Below, piece after piece: positions 32,870 through 41,395 of a stretch of 64,000 nucleotides of DNA. Where the stretch lies: NCBI RefSeq assembly GCF_016861695.1, contig NZ_BOLP01000013.1, forward strand, positions 1 to 64,000, read 5' to 3'. Both the position numbers and the translations under genes were made by a program. A model generated the notes under the pieces. That model saw nothing but the letters and a program-made list of their open reading frames with translations. It made no database searches and had not been told where the DNA came from. The stretch is from Levilactobacillus andaensis (lineage in GTDB: Bacteria; Bacillota; Bacilli; Lactobacillales; Lactobacillaceae). Each line of letters begins with the position of its first letter. Position 1 is the stretch's first letter.

Positions 32870-34480
32870 CTACCGGTGAAGTGCGACCTTTAATGGCCGT
32901 TTAAAAATCAACTGCGCAACGCCTAAGCGGTTCGCGAGCCAAACGTACAAGCCTAATGTGATCAGGCCGAGCACGCCGACGTACCCCATCGTCAACAGTT
33001 TGCCGGTGAAGAAGACGTGACCGAATAACCATTGGCAGCCATCGACCAGTATCGTGGCCGCCACCGCAAAGACCAAGTTGAGCTTGACGATCGGCAGAAT
33101 GGCGTCCAATTTAACCGCATAGCTGCGCCGAATCAAGCGCCAGCTGGCAATCGTGATCCAGCCAAAGGCAATCGCCGTGGTCAACAACGCACCGTAGCCT
33201 TGGAAAACATAGACTGCCGGTAACTGCAACACCAGTTTAATCCCTAGCCCGATCAGCAGGTACGTCGTCGCTTTTTTGCTCATTCTCAGCGCCTGTAAGA
33301 CCGTCAAGAAATCCAACGCCAGTCCTAAGACCAGGCTCTGCCAAACGTTGGCCACCAAATAAGTTGCTCCGGCACCATCGAAGTTAAAGAAGATGCCGTA
33401 AACCGGGTAGGCAAAGGCACTGACCATGATGACCAGCGGCAAAAGGACAAACGTTAAGAGTTGAAAATTGTTCGTCAGCAACGCGCCGATCTGGGTCCGG
33501 TTGGCCTTGATATCACTGAGCTTACCGGCCAACAATGGGAGCGACGTTTCCGCCACCGCCATGGCCAGCGACACAATGACCGTGGTGATCTTATTGGGAT
33601 TGGCCGAGAAAATCGTAAAGACGTACTGGGTCATCGCTGCCGTCTGGTGCAACAATCCTTGCATAATTTGCTTAAAGAACAACTGATCCACCAATTGACT
33701 CAGGGTAATACCGGAACCGACGATCACAAACGGAATCGATTCGTAGCCAATCATTTTCAACAGGTGACCTGCGCCATGTTGCTTACCGACCTGGCTCTGG
33801 GCCGTTAATCGGCGATATTCGCCGCGCTGGCGCCACAAGTGACCCAACAGATATAGGTAGCTCGCAATGGCCCCCACGAAGGCCGCAGCCACGCTCACGA
33901 AAACCGCCTGCACGTAACCTTGATGACCGACTTCAATCAGCCAGTACGTCCCACCTAAAATAACAATGATTCGAATAAACTGTTCCCATAATTGGGAAAT
34001 CCCGAACGGCTTGAGGTCCCCATTTCCCTGAAACCAACCGCGTAAGATACTCATCGACGGTAAGACCACAATGGCCGGTACCAAGCACCGAATTGCAATC
34101 GTCGCGTTGGCCACCGAACTAACGGGACTATTCGCTGCCAAGACTGGCGCCAGGCCGTAGAGTAAGGCGCCACAGATGACCCCGGACACGACCATGAAAC
34201 CAAAACCAGCGACCGCAATGTGCTTTGAATTAATAAAACTGTCTTCACCATTAAAGAACGCGACTCGCCGGGCAATCGCGGACGGAAAACCCGCGGTCCC
34301 CAGCGCAATGAACAACGCGTACGGCGTGTAGGCCGTGTTGAACAGCGCCTGCGCCACGGTTTGGTGTTGCGGCGAGCCAATCATCGCCAACCACGGAATC
34401 AGGTAAACCACCCCTAAAATCCGCGAAAAAATGCTCCCAAATGAGAGCCAAAATGATCCTGAAATAATTTTTTTATCCAT
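32870..34480 (-). CDS. MATE/PST-type polysaccharide or lipid II flippase
   Basis: 536 residues with about 14 membrane helices of the oligosaccharide flippase (MurJ/Wzx, SpoVB-like) superfamily. The N-terminus (KIISGSFWLSFGSIFSRILGVVYLIPWLAMIG) is typical of Gram-positive 'putative polysaccharide biosynthesis' proteins, including Amj/YtgP-like lipid II flippases. No glycosyltransferases are nearby, so a general role such as lipid II flipping (YtgP/MurJ type) is more likely than a dedicated capsule locus; this is inference. The ribosome site is weak (GTGAG). A structured element lies in its upstream region. Confidence 0.85.
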   Translation of the reverse strand: MDKKIISGSFWLSFGSIFSRILGVVYLIPWLAMIGSPQHQTVAQALFNTAYTPYALFIALGTAGFPSAIARRVAFFNGEDSFINSKHIAVAGFGFMVVSGVICGALLYGLAPVLAANSPVSSVANATIAIRCLVPAIVVLPSMSILRGWFQGNGDLKPFGISQLWEQFIRIIVILGGTYWLIEVGHQGYVQAVFVSVAAAFVGAIASYLYLLGHLWRQRGEYRRLTAQSQVGKQHGAGHLLKMIGYESIPFVIVGSGITLSQLVDQLFFKQIMQGLLHQTAAMTQYVFTIFSANPNKITTVIVSLAMAVAETSLPLLAGKLSDIKANRTQIGALLTNNFQLLTFVLLPLVIMVSAFAYPVYGIFFNFDGAGATYLVANVWQSLVLGLALDFLTVLQALRMSKKATTYLLIGLGIKLVLQLPAVYVFQGYGALLTTAIAFGWITIASWRLIRRSYAVKLDAILPIVKLNLVFAVAATILVDGCQWLFGHVFFTGKLLTMGYVGVLGLITLGLYVWLANRLGVAQLIFKRPLKVALHR

Positions 34481-34599
34481 AAGTTGCGCTCACATTTCTA
34501 GTCTAGAGTGTTAGGCATCATTAGCTAGGATACGCCACTCCTTAGCCGCTGTACATAACCAATGCACGTGTTTGGTCTGAGCTTTATTCCGGAAATGGG

Positions 34600-34781
34600 C
34601 GCTTCGGCAGGCAGACACGCCACCCTATGGGAACCGCCCGAAGCCTAAAAAGCGGTCTTCGGGCTTGGTTTTAAGCCTCAAAAACCATGAGTCTTAAAAC
34701 GCATCCCGTGCTGTAAGGCCGGAAATTCACCGGCCCAACACCACCGACATAGGGTTCTGTGTCCGCCTGCCTTCAGCTACG
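34600..34781 (-). ncRNA. Large structured element, module 2 only (minus strand)
   Basis: Plus-strand coordinates of the helices: GGCAGGCAGACAC (34606-34618) with 34759-34771; internal loop 34619-34621 / 34756-34758 (AGA/GGC on the RNA strand, as in the 41215 copy); 34622-34629 with 34748-34755; hairpin GCCCGAAG (34636-34643) with 34657-34664; hairpin GTTTTAAG (34668-34675) with 34693-34700, inner CTC/GAG; hairpin GGCCGG (34717-34722) with 34730-34735. The G-U pairs point to the minus strand as the RNA strand. The order of three hairpins inside a long closing helix matches the other copies. Confidence 0.75.
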
Positions 34782-34878
34782 ATTGTCCAGAAACTCTAAC
34801 CTAACGCCATGCCTGACTCAACTATTATTGAGCACGCACTCTAGCGACAAATTCCGCCGTTATTTCTCTTGATTGACG

Positions 34879-34921
34879 CCAAAAAGGAACCGACCTTTGT
34901 CTCAAGTCGACTCCTTTTTGG
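34879..34921 (-). terminator. Intrinsic terminator of the ABC fusion gene
   Basis: CCAAAAAGGA pairs with TCCTTTTTGG, with GAC/GTC inside; located 80 nt after the stop codon at 35003. Confidence 0.8.
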
Positions 34922-35002
34922 TTTGAAAACTATTTTGCATCAAATAGCCACTTACACAGCAAACCGGATCTCTGACAACTGCTATGCGTCAAATCTCCAT
35001 CA

Positions 35003-36928
35003 TCATTCGTAAGCCAACGACTCGATTGGGTCTAGCTTCGATGCTTGACCCGCTGGCGCTAAGGCCGCTAGTAAGCTGATGATGACCGCGACGACGATAC
35101 CGAAGATCATGTAGTTGCTGGTGATTTCAATAATCGTGTAGCCAATGTACTTATTGGCGACGTTATTGGCCAACAGCGCAACAATTTCGGTGAAAATCAA
35201 TGCCAGCACACTGGAGAACAGCCCCAAGAAGAAGGCTTCTGACAAGAAGAGATGGCGAACATCTTTCCGGCGAACTCCCAGTGCCCGCAGAATCCCAATT
35301 TCCTTGGTTCGTTCGGAAACGCTGATGTAGAGCACCACGATGATCATGATGGCCGATACCAGCAGCGAGATGCCGGCAATGGCGGCTAAGACGTAGAACG
35401 CCAACTGGATGTAGGTATTCAGCGTCGAAACAATCGCGCCCGCTCCCGTTAACTGGTACTGCTTCTTGCCGTTATCCGCCTTGAGCGCCTTGATCTTATC
35501 CTGGGCACTCGTCACGTTCTTCAGTGAATCGATCATGACCGTCGCAAAGTTTGCTCTGAAGGTCAACTTTTTACTGCTGTACATGTTGCGAATCGTTTGT
35601 AAATTGGTCTGGAGTTGACCCGAACTATCATCGGTAATCCCACTGACCGTCAGCGACTTCGTCATCACAACGGGAAGATGCTTGCTATTCATGCCCGTAA
35701 TGGACACCTTGACCTTCTTGCCGATCAATTGGTACGGATGTTGCTTGTTGAATTTTTTGGCAAAGGCCTTGGACAACATCACTTCGCCCGTCTTGGCCTT
35801 GGTCCCCTTCTTCACACTCTTGGCCAACATTTGGTCAGTCATCGTTTGGAAAACAGAAGAGGTCGCGGAAGTCCCACCACGTTGAACCTGAACGCCTTGC
35901 CCATAGTAGCCGAGCTCGACTTTCTTCACGTGACTGACCTTCTTGATGCGGGCCACATCTGACTGCCCCATCTCAAGTTTCGCGGCATTTTGACTATCCG
36001 TGTTCTGGGCCACCTGCACCGCGGTCGGCTTGATCTGCGAGTAAATTTCGTGGTTGATGTAGCCCTTAACTCCCCGGCCGAGTCCCAGCATCAGAATCAC
36101 ACTGAAGATCCCAATCGACGCGCCAAAGATGATCAACAGGTTCCGTTTCAGATTGTAGCGCATGTGTTTCAACGCCATCTTGACCATCGCCGTAAAGCTC
36201 AGGTGCTTGGATGGCAACACGCTGTGGTCCTTCACGGGAAAGGCTGGTTTGAGCTGGGTATCGTGATCAATGACCCCATCTTCCATGTGCACGATTCGCG
36301 TCCCGTGGTCAGCGACCTCTTGGGAGTGGGTCACACAGATAACCAATTTACCGTCGGCCGCAATCTCATCCATCAACGCCAGAATTTCCTTGGTATTCTG
36401 TGAATCCAGCGCACCAGTCGGTTCATCAGCAATGATAATATCGGGATCAGACGCCAGCGCCCGGGCAATGGCGACCCGTTGCTTTTGCCCACCAGACAAT
36501 TGGTTCGGGTGCTTGTGGATATGCTCCTTCAAGCCCACCTGTGCCAATAATTTCACGGCCCGGTCGTGCTGTTCCTTGTGACTCAGTCCGGTCATCTGTA
36601 GCGAAACTAGCACGTTGTCCAGAATGCTCAGGTGACTAATTAAGTTGAAGTTTTGGAAAATAAAGCCAATCGTTTGTCGACGAAAGGCATCGAGTTTCTT
36701 TGCCGAAATGTTGCGGACGGACTCCCCATTCAGGAGCACATCGCCCTCGTACTGGGCGTCCAGGCCACCGATGATGTTCATCAGCGTGGTCTTCCCGCCA
36801 CCAGATTCCCCCAAAATAGAAACGAACTCACCACGCTCGAACTGCAGGTCGATTCCCTTTAATACGGGGAACGCCGTCTTATTCATGTAGTAAGACTTAT
36901 GAATATCCCTTAACTCTAAAAAGCTCAT
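35003..36928 (-). CDS. MacB-like ABC transporter, ATPase-permease fusion
   Basis: 641 residues from ATG 36928 (MSFLELRDIHKSYY), supported by GAGGAGG 6 nt upstream. Residues 1-220 form the ATPase: Walker A GESGGGKTT, signature [15 protein letters not shown], Walker [14 protein letters not shown]-loop VTHS. After a linker a TM helix (about 260-285), a MacB periplasmic core-like domain (about 290-505) and three FtsX helices complete it. This one-chain layout is that of Gram-positive antimicrobial peptide or lantibiotic-type exporters. No two-component system or MFP subunit is adjacent. Confidence 0.88.
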   Translation of the reverse strand: MSFLELRDIHKSYYMNKTAFPVLKGIDLQFERGEFVSILGESGGGKTTLMNIIGGLDAQYEGDVLLNGESVRNISAKKLDAFRRQTIGFIFQNFNLISHLSILDNVLVSLQMTGLSHKEQHDRAVKLLAQVGLKEHIHKHPNQLSGGQKQRVAIARALASDPDIIIADEPTGALDSQNTKEILALMDEIAADGKLVICVTHSQEVADHGTRIVHMEDGVIDHDTQLKPAFPVKDHSVLPSKHLSFTAMVKMALKHMRYNLKRNLLIIFGASIGIFSVILMLGLGRGVKGYINHEIYSQIKPTAVQVAQNTDSQNAAKLEMGQSDVARIKKVSHVKKVELGYYGQGVQVQRGGTSATSSVFQTMTDQMLAKSVKKGTKAKTGEVMLSKAFAKKFNKQHPYQLIGKKVKVSITGMNSKHLPVVMTKSLTVSGITDDSSGQLQTNLQTIRNMYSSKKLTFRANFATVMIDSLKNVTSAQDKIKALKADNGKKQYQLTGAGAIVSTLNTYIQLAFYVLAAIAGISLLVSAIMIIVVLYISVSERTKEIGILRALGVRRKDVRHLFLSEAFFLGLFSSVLALIFTEIVALLANNVANKYIGYTIIEITSNYMIFGIVVAVIISLLAALAPAGQASKLDPIESLAYE

Positions 36929-37065
36929 AGACTTCCTCCTCATAACCGGTATGCCTTGAAGAATACCCCTTTTAGGCCTATGCGACAAGTCCTTCACCCT
37001 ATAAATTCTTCGTTACTTTGGCGACTTGATTAGGCGTCTTTGGCGGTCAAATTAAGCTATCATTC

Positions 37066-37096
37066 AAAAAGAGCTATCCAACTTGCAGATAGCTCT
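37066..37096 (-). terminator. Intrinsic terminator downstream of the element at 37186
   Basis: Minus strand: AGAGCTATC pairs with GATAGCTCT, followed by TTTTT. If the thiMDE mRNA has no nearer terminator it would run through the antisense of the 37186-37665 element and stop here. Confidence 0.8.
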
Positions 37097-37185
37097 CAGA
37101 ATGCTTTTAAATTAATGCTAACTAAAGGTTGAAAGTATCTAAATGCTGTTTAAGCCCAGCATAACAACGATATTACCGTGAAAAT

Positions 37186-37665
37186 TAGGCAACCTAGTCC
37201 ATCCTTCGCCTTACCGGCCGTCATATATGAGCTGGAACGGTGCGGACACAACTTGAAGCCTCGAAAACCGCGAGTCTACAAGGTTGGTCTTCTGCTAAGC
37301 CGACGGGAGATCACCGTCAACTAAGCAGAACGACGCGCCTGAGCCCATATCTGGCGACCTCTCGGCTTACACGGTGACTTTCTGTCGACTCGGAGGATGA
37401 GCGTAAAATCGTTATCCGTTGAACCAAAGCCGTTGAGTCCACACAACTTTCAGCAGTTGTTGCGATAAAACACAATCTGAGCCGGAGGAGGCCAGGGATG
37501 TAGCCGGCCGTGGTAATGGTATTGGCTGGCGTCCTTTGCTAGCCTAGACCATGGGCGACTTTTAAGACGCGCGTTTTTCGCGGCTTAAAAGCGAGCGAGA
37601 AGACTGGTGTTCTTCCAGCCTGAAGCGTCCCCACAGCAGGCGGAATCCCTGGCAGCCGCAGTGCG
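37186..37665 (+). ncRNA. Large structured element, full copy A (modules 1 and 2)
   Basis: 480 nt, no ORF with a ribosome site. Module 1 has the long helix around 37219-37233 / 37335-37349, a CTTG...CAAG hairpin, and TTCTGCT (37290-37296) with AGCAGAA (37324-37330) capped by GACGG/CCGTC. Module 2 is closed by GCCAGGGAT (37491-37499) and ATCCCTGGC (37645-37653) and contains three hairpins, including CTTTTAAG-A-CGCG with CGCG-G-CTTAAAAG. The copy at 62821 has the same length and the same helices with changed pairs. It ends 8 nt from the thiE stop codon, running toward it. Confidence 0.78.
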
Positions 37666-37672
37666 GACCATA

Positions 37673-38329
37673 CTACGCTTGTTGAAATGCCCGCTGCATC
37701 GCCGTCACGTCCGCTGCCGGTTGCACGCTGTTGGTCAATAACGTAATAACTGCCACACCGGCCGCACCCGTCTGCGCAATCGCTGGCAGTGACTCCACGG
37801 TCACGCCACCGATTGCCACGATGGGCACGTTGGCTTGGTCGACTAATTTTGCCAGTCCCGCCGTCCCAATCACCGGGTCAGCGTCATCCTTGGACGTGGT
37901 CGGATAGATGGGACCACTGCCCAAGTAGTCGATGCCGCTAACCTGGTTGGCCGCGGCGACTTCTACGGCCGTTGAGCAGGACAAACCAACAAAAAGGTTT
38001 TGCCCGGCGACCGCATCGATCACGCGTTGAACGCCCTCATCGCTTTGCCCTACGTGAATGCCATCGGCGTGTAAAGCCAACGCCATGTCGACATCGTCAT
38101 CCACAATAAATGGCACGCTGGCCGCACGACATTGTGCCCGCAAATCGCGGCCCAACGCCAAGCGTTCATCCGCGGTCAATCGACTGGCACCCTTGTCCCG
38201 AAATTGATAAGCCGTGATGCCGGCCTTTAACATCGTTGCCAATACGTCACGCAAGTCACGGCCGGGAACATCTTGGCTCCCCGCAACGAAATACGCACGT
38301 AGTAATCCTGATTCAAATGTCACTGACAT
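37673..38329 (-). CDS. thiE: Thiamine-phosphate synthase
   Basis: 218 residues, normal length. It couples HMP-PP and thiazole phosphate to thiamine phosphate. Motifs: ITAYQFRDKGA (substrate Arg/Lys), FIVDDDVDMALALHADGIHVGQSDE (Mg site), GLSCSTAVEVAAANQVSGIDYLGSGPIYPT and the phosphate loop AIGGV. The ATG overlaps the thiD stop codon (TAATG), so translation is coupled. Last gene of the TPP-regulated thiMDE operon. Without thiC or thiazole synthesis genes nearby, the operon is a salvage system. Confidence 0.95.
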   Translation of the reverse strand: MSVTFESGLLRAYFVAGSQDVPGRDLRDVLATMLKAGITAYQFRDKGASRLTADERLALGRDLRAQCRAASVPFIVDDDVDMALALHADGIHVGQSDEGVQRVIDAVAGQNLFVGLSCSTAVEVAAANQVSGIDYLGSGPIYPTTSKDDADPVIGTAGLAKLVDQANVPIVAIGGVTVESLPAIAQTGAAGVAVITLLTNSVQPAADVTAMQRAFQQA

Positions 38330-39144
38330 TATTCAGCGCCTCCTTGACGATAAGCCCAATGGTTTAATGGTCCATGACCATTGCCGACTGCGATTGGGTT
38401 GGCGATAGCCGCCGTCACGTAGTCTTTGGCCACGCGAATGGCCGACTCAACATCCGCCCCCTTCGCAATCTCAGCCGTGATACACGAGGACAAGGTATCG
38501 CCCGTCCCGTGTGTCCGCACCGTGTCGACCCGGGGTGCCGTCAGCCAAAACGACCGGCCATCTGCCAGCAAAACAAAGTCGCTGGCCTGATCTGGCGTGG
38601 CTTCATGACCGCCCTTGATGACAACGTTGCTGGCCCCCAAGTCTTGCAAGGCCACGGCCGCTTGTTCCATGCCGACTGCGGACGTGATTTCTTGGCCCGT
38701 TAGTCGCTCTGCTTCAGGTAAATTTGGCGTCAATACATCTGCTAGGGGCACCAATTCGTTGCGCACCGTTTCCACGGCGTCGTCAGCCAATAGTGCCGCG
38801 CCACCCTTGGCAATCATTACGGGATCGACCGTTAATGGGCCAAAATCGTAACGTTTTAAATTCTCCACGACCCCGTGCACGTGCTCGGCATCCGCCAACA
38901 TCCCGGTCTTGCACGCCCGAATTTTTAAATCGGCCGCTAACGACGCGAATTGTTCATCGATCAGCTTTTGCGGCAGGGCCATAAAGTCCTGCACGCCGAG
39001 TGTATTTTGTGCGGTCACCGCAACGATAACTGCCGTGCCGAAGACGTTGCGTTCCTGCATGGTCTTTAAGTCCGCCATGACGCCGGCGCCACCACCGCTA
39101 TCGGTTCCCGCTATCGTTAAGGTCTGTGGAAATTCATTTGCCAT
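38329..39144 (-). CDS. thiD: Hydroxymethylpyrimidine/phosphomethylpyrimidine kinase
   Basis: 271 residues of the ribokinase-like family. TLTIAGTDSGGGAGVMADLKTM is the substrate-binding start, VDPVMIAKGGAALL the central motif and RTHGTGDTLSSCITAEIA the anion-hole/ATP motif with catalytic Asp. It phosphorylates HMP twice to HMP-PP for thiamine salvage. Placed 19 nt after thiM and overlapping thiE. Confidence 0.95.
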   Translation of the reverse strand: MANEFPQTLTIAGTDSGGGAGVMADLKTMQERNVFGTAVIVAVTAQNTLGVQDFMALPQKLIDEQFASLAADLKIRACKTGMLADAEHVHGVVENLKRYDFGPLTVDPVMIAKGGAALLADDAVETVRNELVPLADVLTPNLPEAERLTGQEITSAVGMEQAAVALQDLGASNVVIKGGHEATPDQASDFVLLADGRSFWLTAPRVDTVRTHGTGDTLSSCITAEIAKGADVESAIRVAKDYVTAAIANPIAVGNGHGPLNHWAYRQGGAE

Positions 39145-39163
39145 ATTGTCTCATCCCTTCTAC

Positions 39164-39952
39164 CTATTCATACGCTGCCACCGTTTTAATCTCATCGACC
39201 GTGGTCAGTTGTAATGCGTCCAGTAGCTGCACTGTAAAACTCCCCGCAGCTAGATTCGGCGTTTTTTTCGTGATCAGCTCGCCAATGGCCGCAAAGACCA
39301 GACAAGCCGTTTGGGCTGCTTCAAAATAGTCGTCTTCAACCGCGCAGAATGCCGCAACGATGCTTGATAACATGTCGCCGGAACCCACGTGGACCTGAAA
39401 GAGCGGCGTGCCGTTCATGACCTTGACCGTCCGCGTGCCGTCGGTAATGACGTCGGTTGGACCGGACAAAATAACCGTGCAGGCCAATTTCTGCGCACAA
39501 GCTTGCGCAATGGCGACCAAGTCACCGTCACCCTCGCCGGCATCAATTCCCTTGGCCTGCCAAGATACGTCGGCTAATGCCGCAATTTCACCGGCATTGC
39601 CACGAATCACATCCGGATGAAATTCCTGAAATAGTTTAGTAGCAACCTGCTTTCGATAGGCAACGGCCCCCACCGCTACCGGATCGACGACTAAAGGACG
39701 ATGTTTCTCATTAGCCAGCTTACCGACCGTTCTAATTTGCTCGACTTGGTGCTGTGTAAAAGCCCCTAGGTTTAAGCAAACCGCACTGGAAATATCCAGC
39801 AGTTCGTCGGCTTCGGCCACTTCTTCGGACATGATCGGTGACGCGCCCAACGCGTTCAACCCGTTGGCCACATCCTGGACCGTGACAAAGTTGGAGATGT
39901 TAAAGACGATTGGATTTTGCTGCCGTAACTCATTCAACAAATCTAATTTCAT
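39164..39952 (-). CDS. thiM: Hydroxyethylthiazole kinase
   Basis: 262 residues. Family motifs: NPIVFNISNFVTVQDVANGLNALGASPIM, RPLVVDPVAVGAVAYRK, VIRGNAGEIAAL and VGSGDMLSSIVAAF with the catalytic residue set (GSGCMLxS normally; here the Cys is Asp, giving GSGDMLSS, closer to other ribokinase-fold enzymes). It phosphorylates thiazole alcohol for salvage. AAGGGGG is 7 nt before the ATG. First gene after the TPP riboswitch. Confidence 0.93.
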   Translation of the reverse strand: MKLDLLNELRQQNPIVFNISNFVTVQDVANGLNALGASPIMSEEVAEADELLDISSAVCLNLGAFTQHQVEQIRTVGKLANEKHRPLVVDPVAVGAVAYRKQVATKLFQEFHPDVIRGNAGEIAALADVSWQAKGIDAGEGDGDLVAIAQACAQKLACTVILSGPTDVITDGTRTVKVMNGTPLFQVHVGSGDMLSSIVAAFCAVEDDYFEAAQTACLVFAAIGELITKKTPNLAAGSFTVQLLDALQLTTVDEIKTVAAYE

Positions 39953-40000
39953 GGTGAATCCCCCTTATGATTGCCGGTCAGCCGGCGTTTCCAAGCCACT

Positions 40001-40041
40001 AAAAAACGGGCCGTCAGCTCACGATAGAACTGGCGGCCCGA
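40001..40041 (-). terminator. Riboswitch-controlled terminator of thiMDE
   Basis: Minus strand: CGGGCCG-CAG pairs with CTG-CGGCCCG, then TTTTTT. It lies between the TPP aptamer and thiM and is the expected expression platform. Confidence 0.88.
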
Positions 40042-40056
40042 GACGGGTGCCACGAC

Positions 40057-40142
40057 ACGTTCCCTTCGCAAGTCTGAACTTGACAGGTTCCAAGGGATCG
40101 CGATTACTCGCATCTCAGCCCGCTAACGGACACCCCTAGTGT
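40057..40142 (-). promoter_or_regulatory. TPP (THI-box) riboswitch
   Basis: Minus strand shows the THI-box core in order: ACTAGGGGTG, GGGCTGAGATG, ATCCCTTGGAACCTG, and GCGAAGGGAACGT. Together with the downstream terminator it turns the thiMDE operon off when thiamine pyrophosphate is plentiful. Confidence 0.96.
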
Positions 40143-40195
40143 TCTTGGTTACTTCAAGCATAACAGGTTTTCCATCAACGTCAACGACTCTTAGA

Positions 40196-41032
40196 TTAGT
40201 CAATGATTCGTTGAGCAACTTCACCAATTAGCCGCCAGCCCCGGTCGATCGTCTTATCAGACAGGAAGCGCCGCAGATAGAGAATCTGGCTCCCAGAACC
40301 GGCATGATACCGGGTCTTAGGCCGCCGAGAAAGGGCCGCACGGTCGACCAATCGGGCAATCACCTGTGGTTTGCTGGAGAAACGTTTAACTGCCCGCAAG
40401 ATAGTTGCCGCCCGGTCAGCAGTTGGCTTGTAGGGCCCGTTACCAGAGATTTCCTGCAAGTGACTGGCCGCAATGTCGGCCCACTCAGACTGAATCCCAC
40501 CGGGCTCGATGACGACCGTGTCGATTCCCAGCGGCTGAAGTTCCAGCCGGAGCGTATCGGACAGACCTTCCAAGGCAAATTTAGACGCCACGTACCAGCT
40601 GGCCATTGGTTGCGCCACTTTGCCATCGACGGAGGTAATGTTGATGATCCGCCCCGCGTGTTGTTGGCGCATCATCGGCAACACGGACTGAATCAGCCGC
40701 GCCGCACCGAATAAGTTCACGTCAAATTGGTCCTGTGCTTCGGATAACGGGACGTCTTCCAACGCCCCCATCAGCCCATAACCGGCGTTGTTGACCAGAA
40801 TATCAATGCGGCCGGTCTCGCTAACGATGCGGTCAACGACACGCTCCACACTTTCCGGGTCCGTCACGTCTAGGGGCAACGTGGTGATTCCCAAATCGTC
40901 CAGGTCATTCATGCGGCTGACCCGCCGTGCCCCAGCGTAAACGATGACCCCATTCCGATGCAAACTCCGAGCAATGGCGTTCCCAATCCCGGATGACGCC
41001 CCAGTAACCAACGCAACTTTTCGATGTGCCAT
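40196..41032 (-). CDS. Short-chain dehydrogenase/reductase
   Basis: 278 residues of the classical SDR family. TGASSGIGNAIARSL is the cofactor loop, NNAGYGLMGALEDV follows, Ser in NITSVDG and the catalytic YVASK (Tyr about 152, Lys about 156) are in place. Arg in AGARRVSRM after beta-2 suggests NADP. Substrate unknown; the C-terminal 80 residues are typical of oxidoreductases annotated as ketoreductases. GGAGGAAAATACTT precedes the ATG. Single gene. Confidence 0.88.
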   Translation of the reverse strand: MAHRKVALVTGASSGIGNAIARSLHRNGVIVYAGARRVSRMNDLDDLGITTLPLDVTDPESVERVVDRIVSETGRIDILVNNAGYGLMGALEDVPLSEAQDQFDVNLFGAARLIQSVLPMMRQQHAGRIINITSVDGKVAQPMASWYVASKFALEGLSDTLRLELQPLGIDTVVIEPGGIQSEWADIAASHLQEISGNGPYKPTADRAATILRAVKRFSSKPQVIARLVDRAALSRRPKTRYHAGSGSQILYLRRFLSDKTIDRGWRLIGEVAQRIID

Positions 41033-41214
41033 AAGTATTTTCCTCCTTGAATTATCTGTTTATTTTTTAAATAACTTATTGATAAATTCCAATCTAAGAT
41101 TGCCTCTATTGCTGATAGTTCAACGCCCAAAACATAGGCCCGAAGCGAATCAAGTATCACACAAACCACCAACAGCTCTCCACGACAAACAATCAACGAC
41201 ACCCTGACAATTAT

Positions 41215-41388
41215 CGTAGCCGGAGGATGCCAGACAGAATACTGTGTCGGTGGCGTTAGTCGACGTTCTTAGTCGGCTGACACCACGGGCCGAGCTTGAA
41301 GACTCGCTTCTTGAGGCTTCAAGTCGCCCTGGGGACCGCTCTTTGGCCCCAGGTCTGCCCCACAGTATGGCGTCTGGCAGCCGCAGGC
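41215..41388 (+). ncRNA. Large structured element, module 2 only
   Basis: Helices: GCCAGAC (41229-41235) with GTCTGGC (41372-41378); internal loop AGA/GGC; ATACTG (41239-41244) with CAGTAT (41363-41368); TTAGTCGAC with GTCGGCTGA; CTTGAAG-A-CTCG with TGAG-G-CTTCAAG; CTGGGG-A-CC with GG-CCCCAG. Flanks AGCCGGAGGA and CAGCCGCAG match the full copies. It ends 8 nt from the fetB stop codon, running toward it. Confidence 0.78.
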
Positions 41389-41395
41389 GGTAACA

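Noticed and set aside
37186-37665. Group II or group I intron, or an insertion sequence remnant, as explanation of the large element
   Set aside because: No domain V-like hairpin, no intron-encoded protein, no terminal inverted repeats or target duplication could be seen. A covariance search is still needed.
37186-37665. rRNA, tmRNA, RNase P or SRP RNA as identity of the element
   Set aside because: Those are single-copy or operon-linked and have conserved cores that are not present; this element has several copies in 64 kb.
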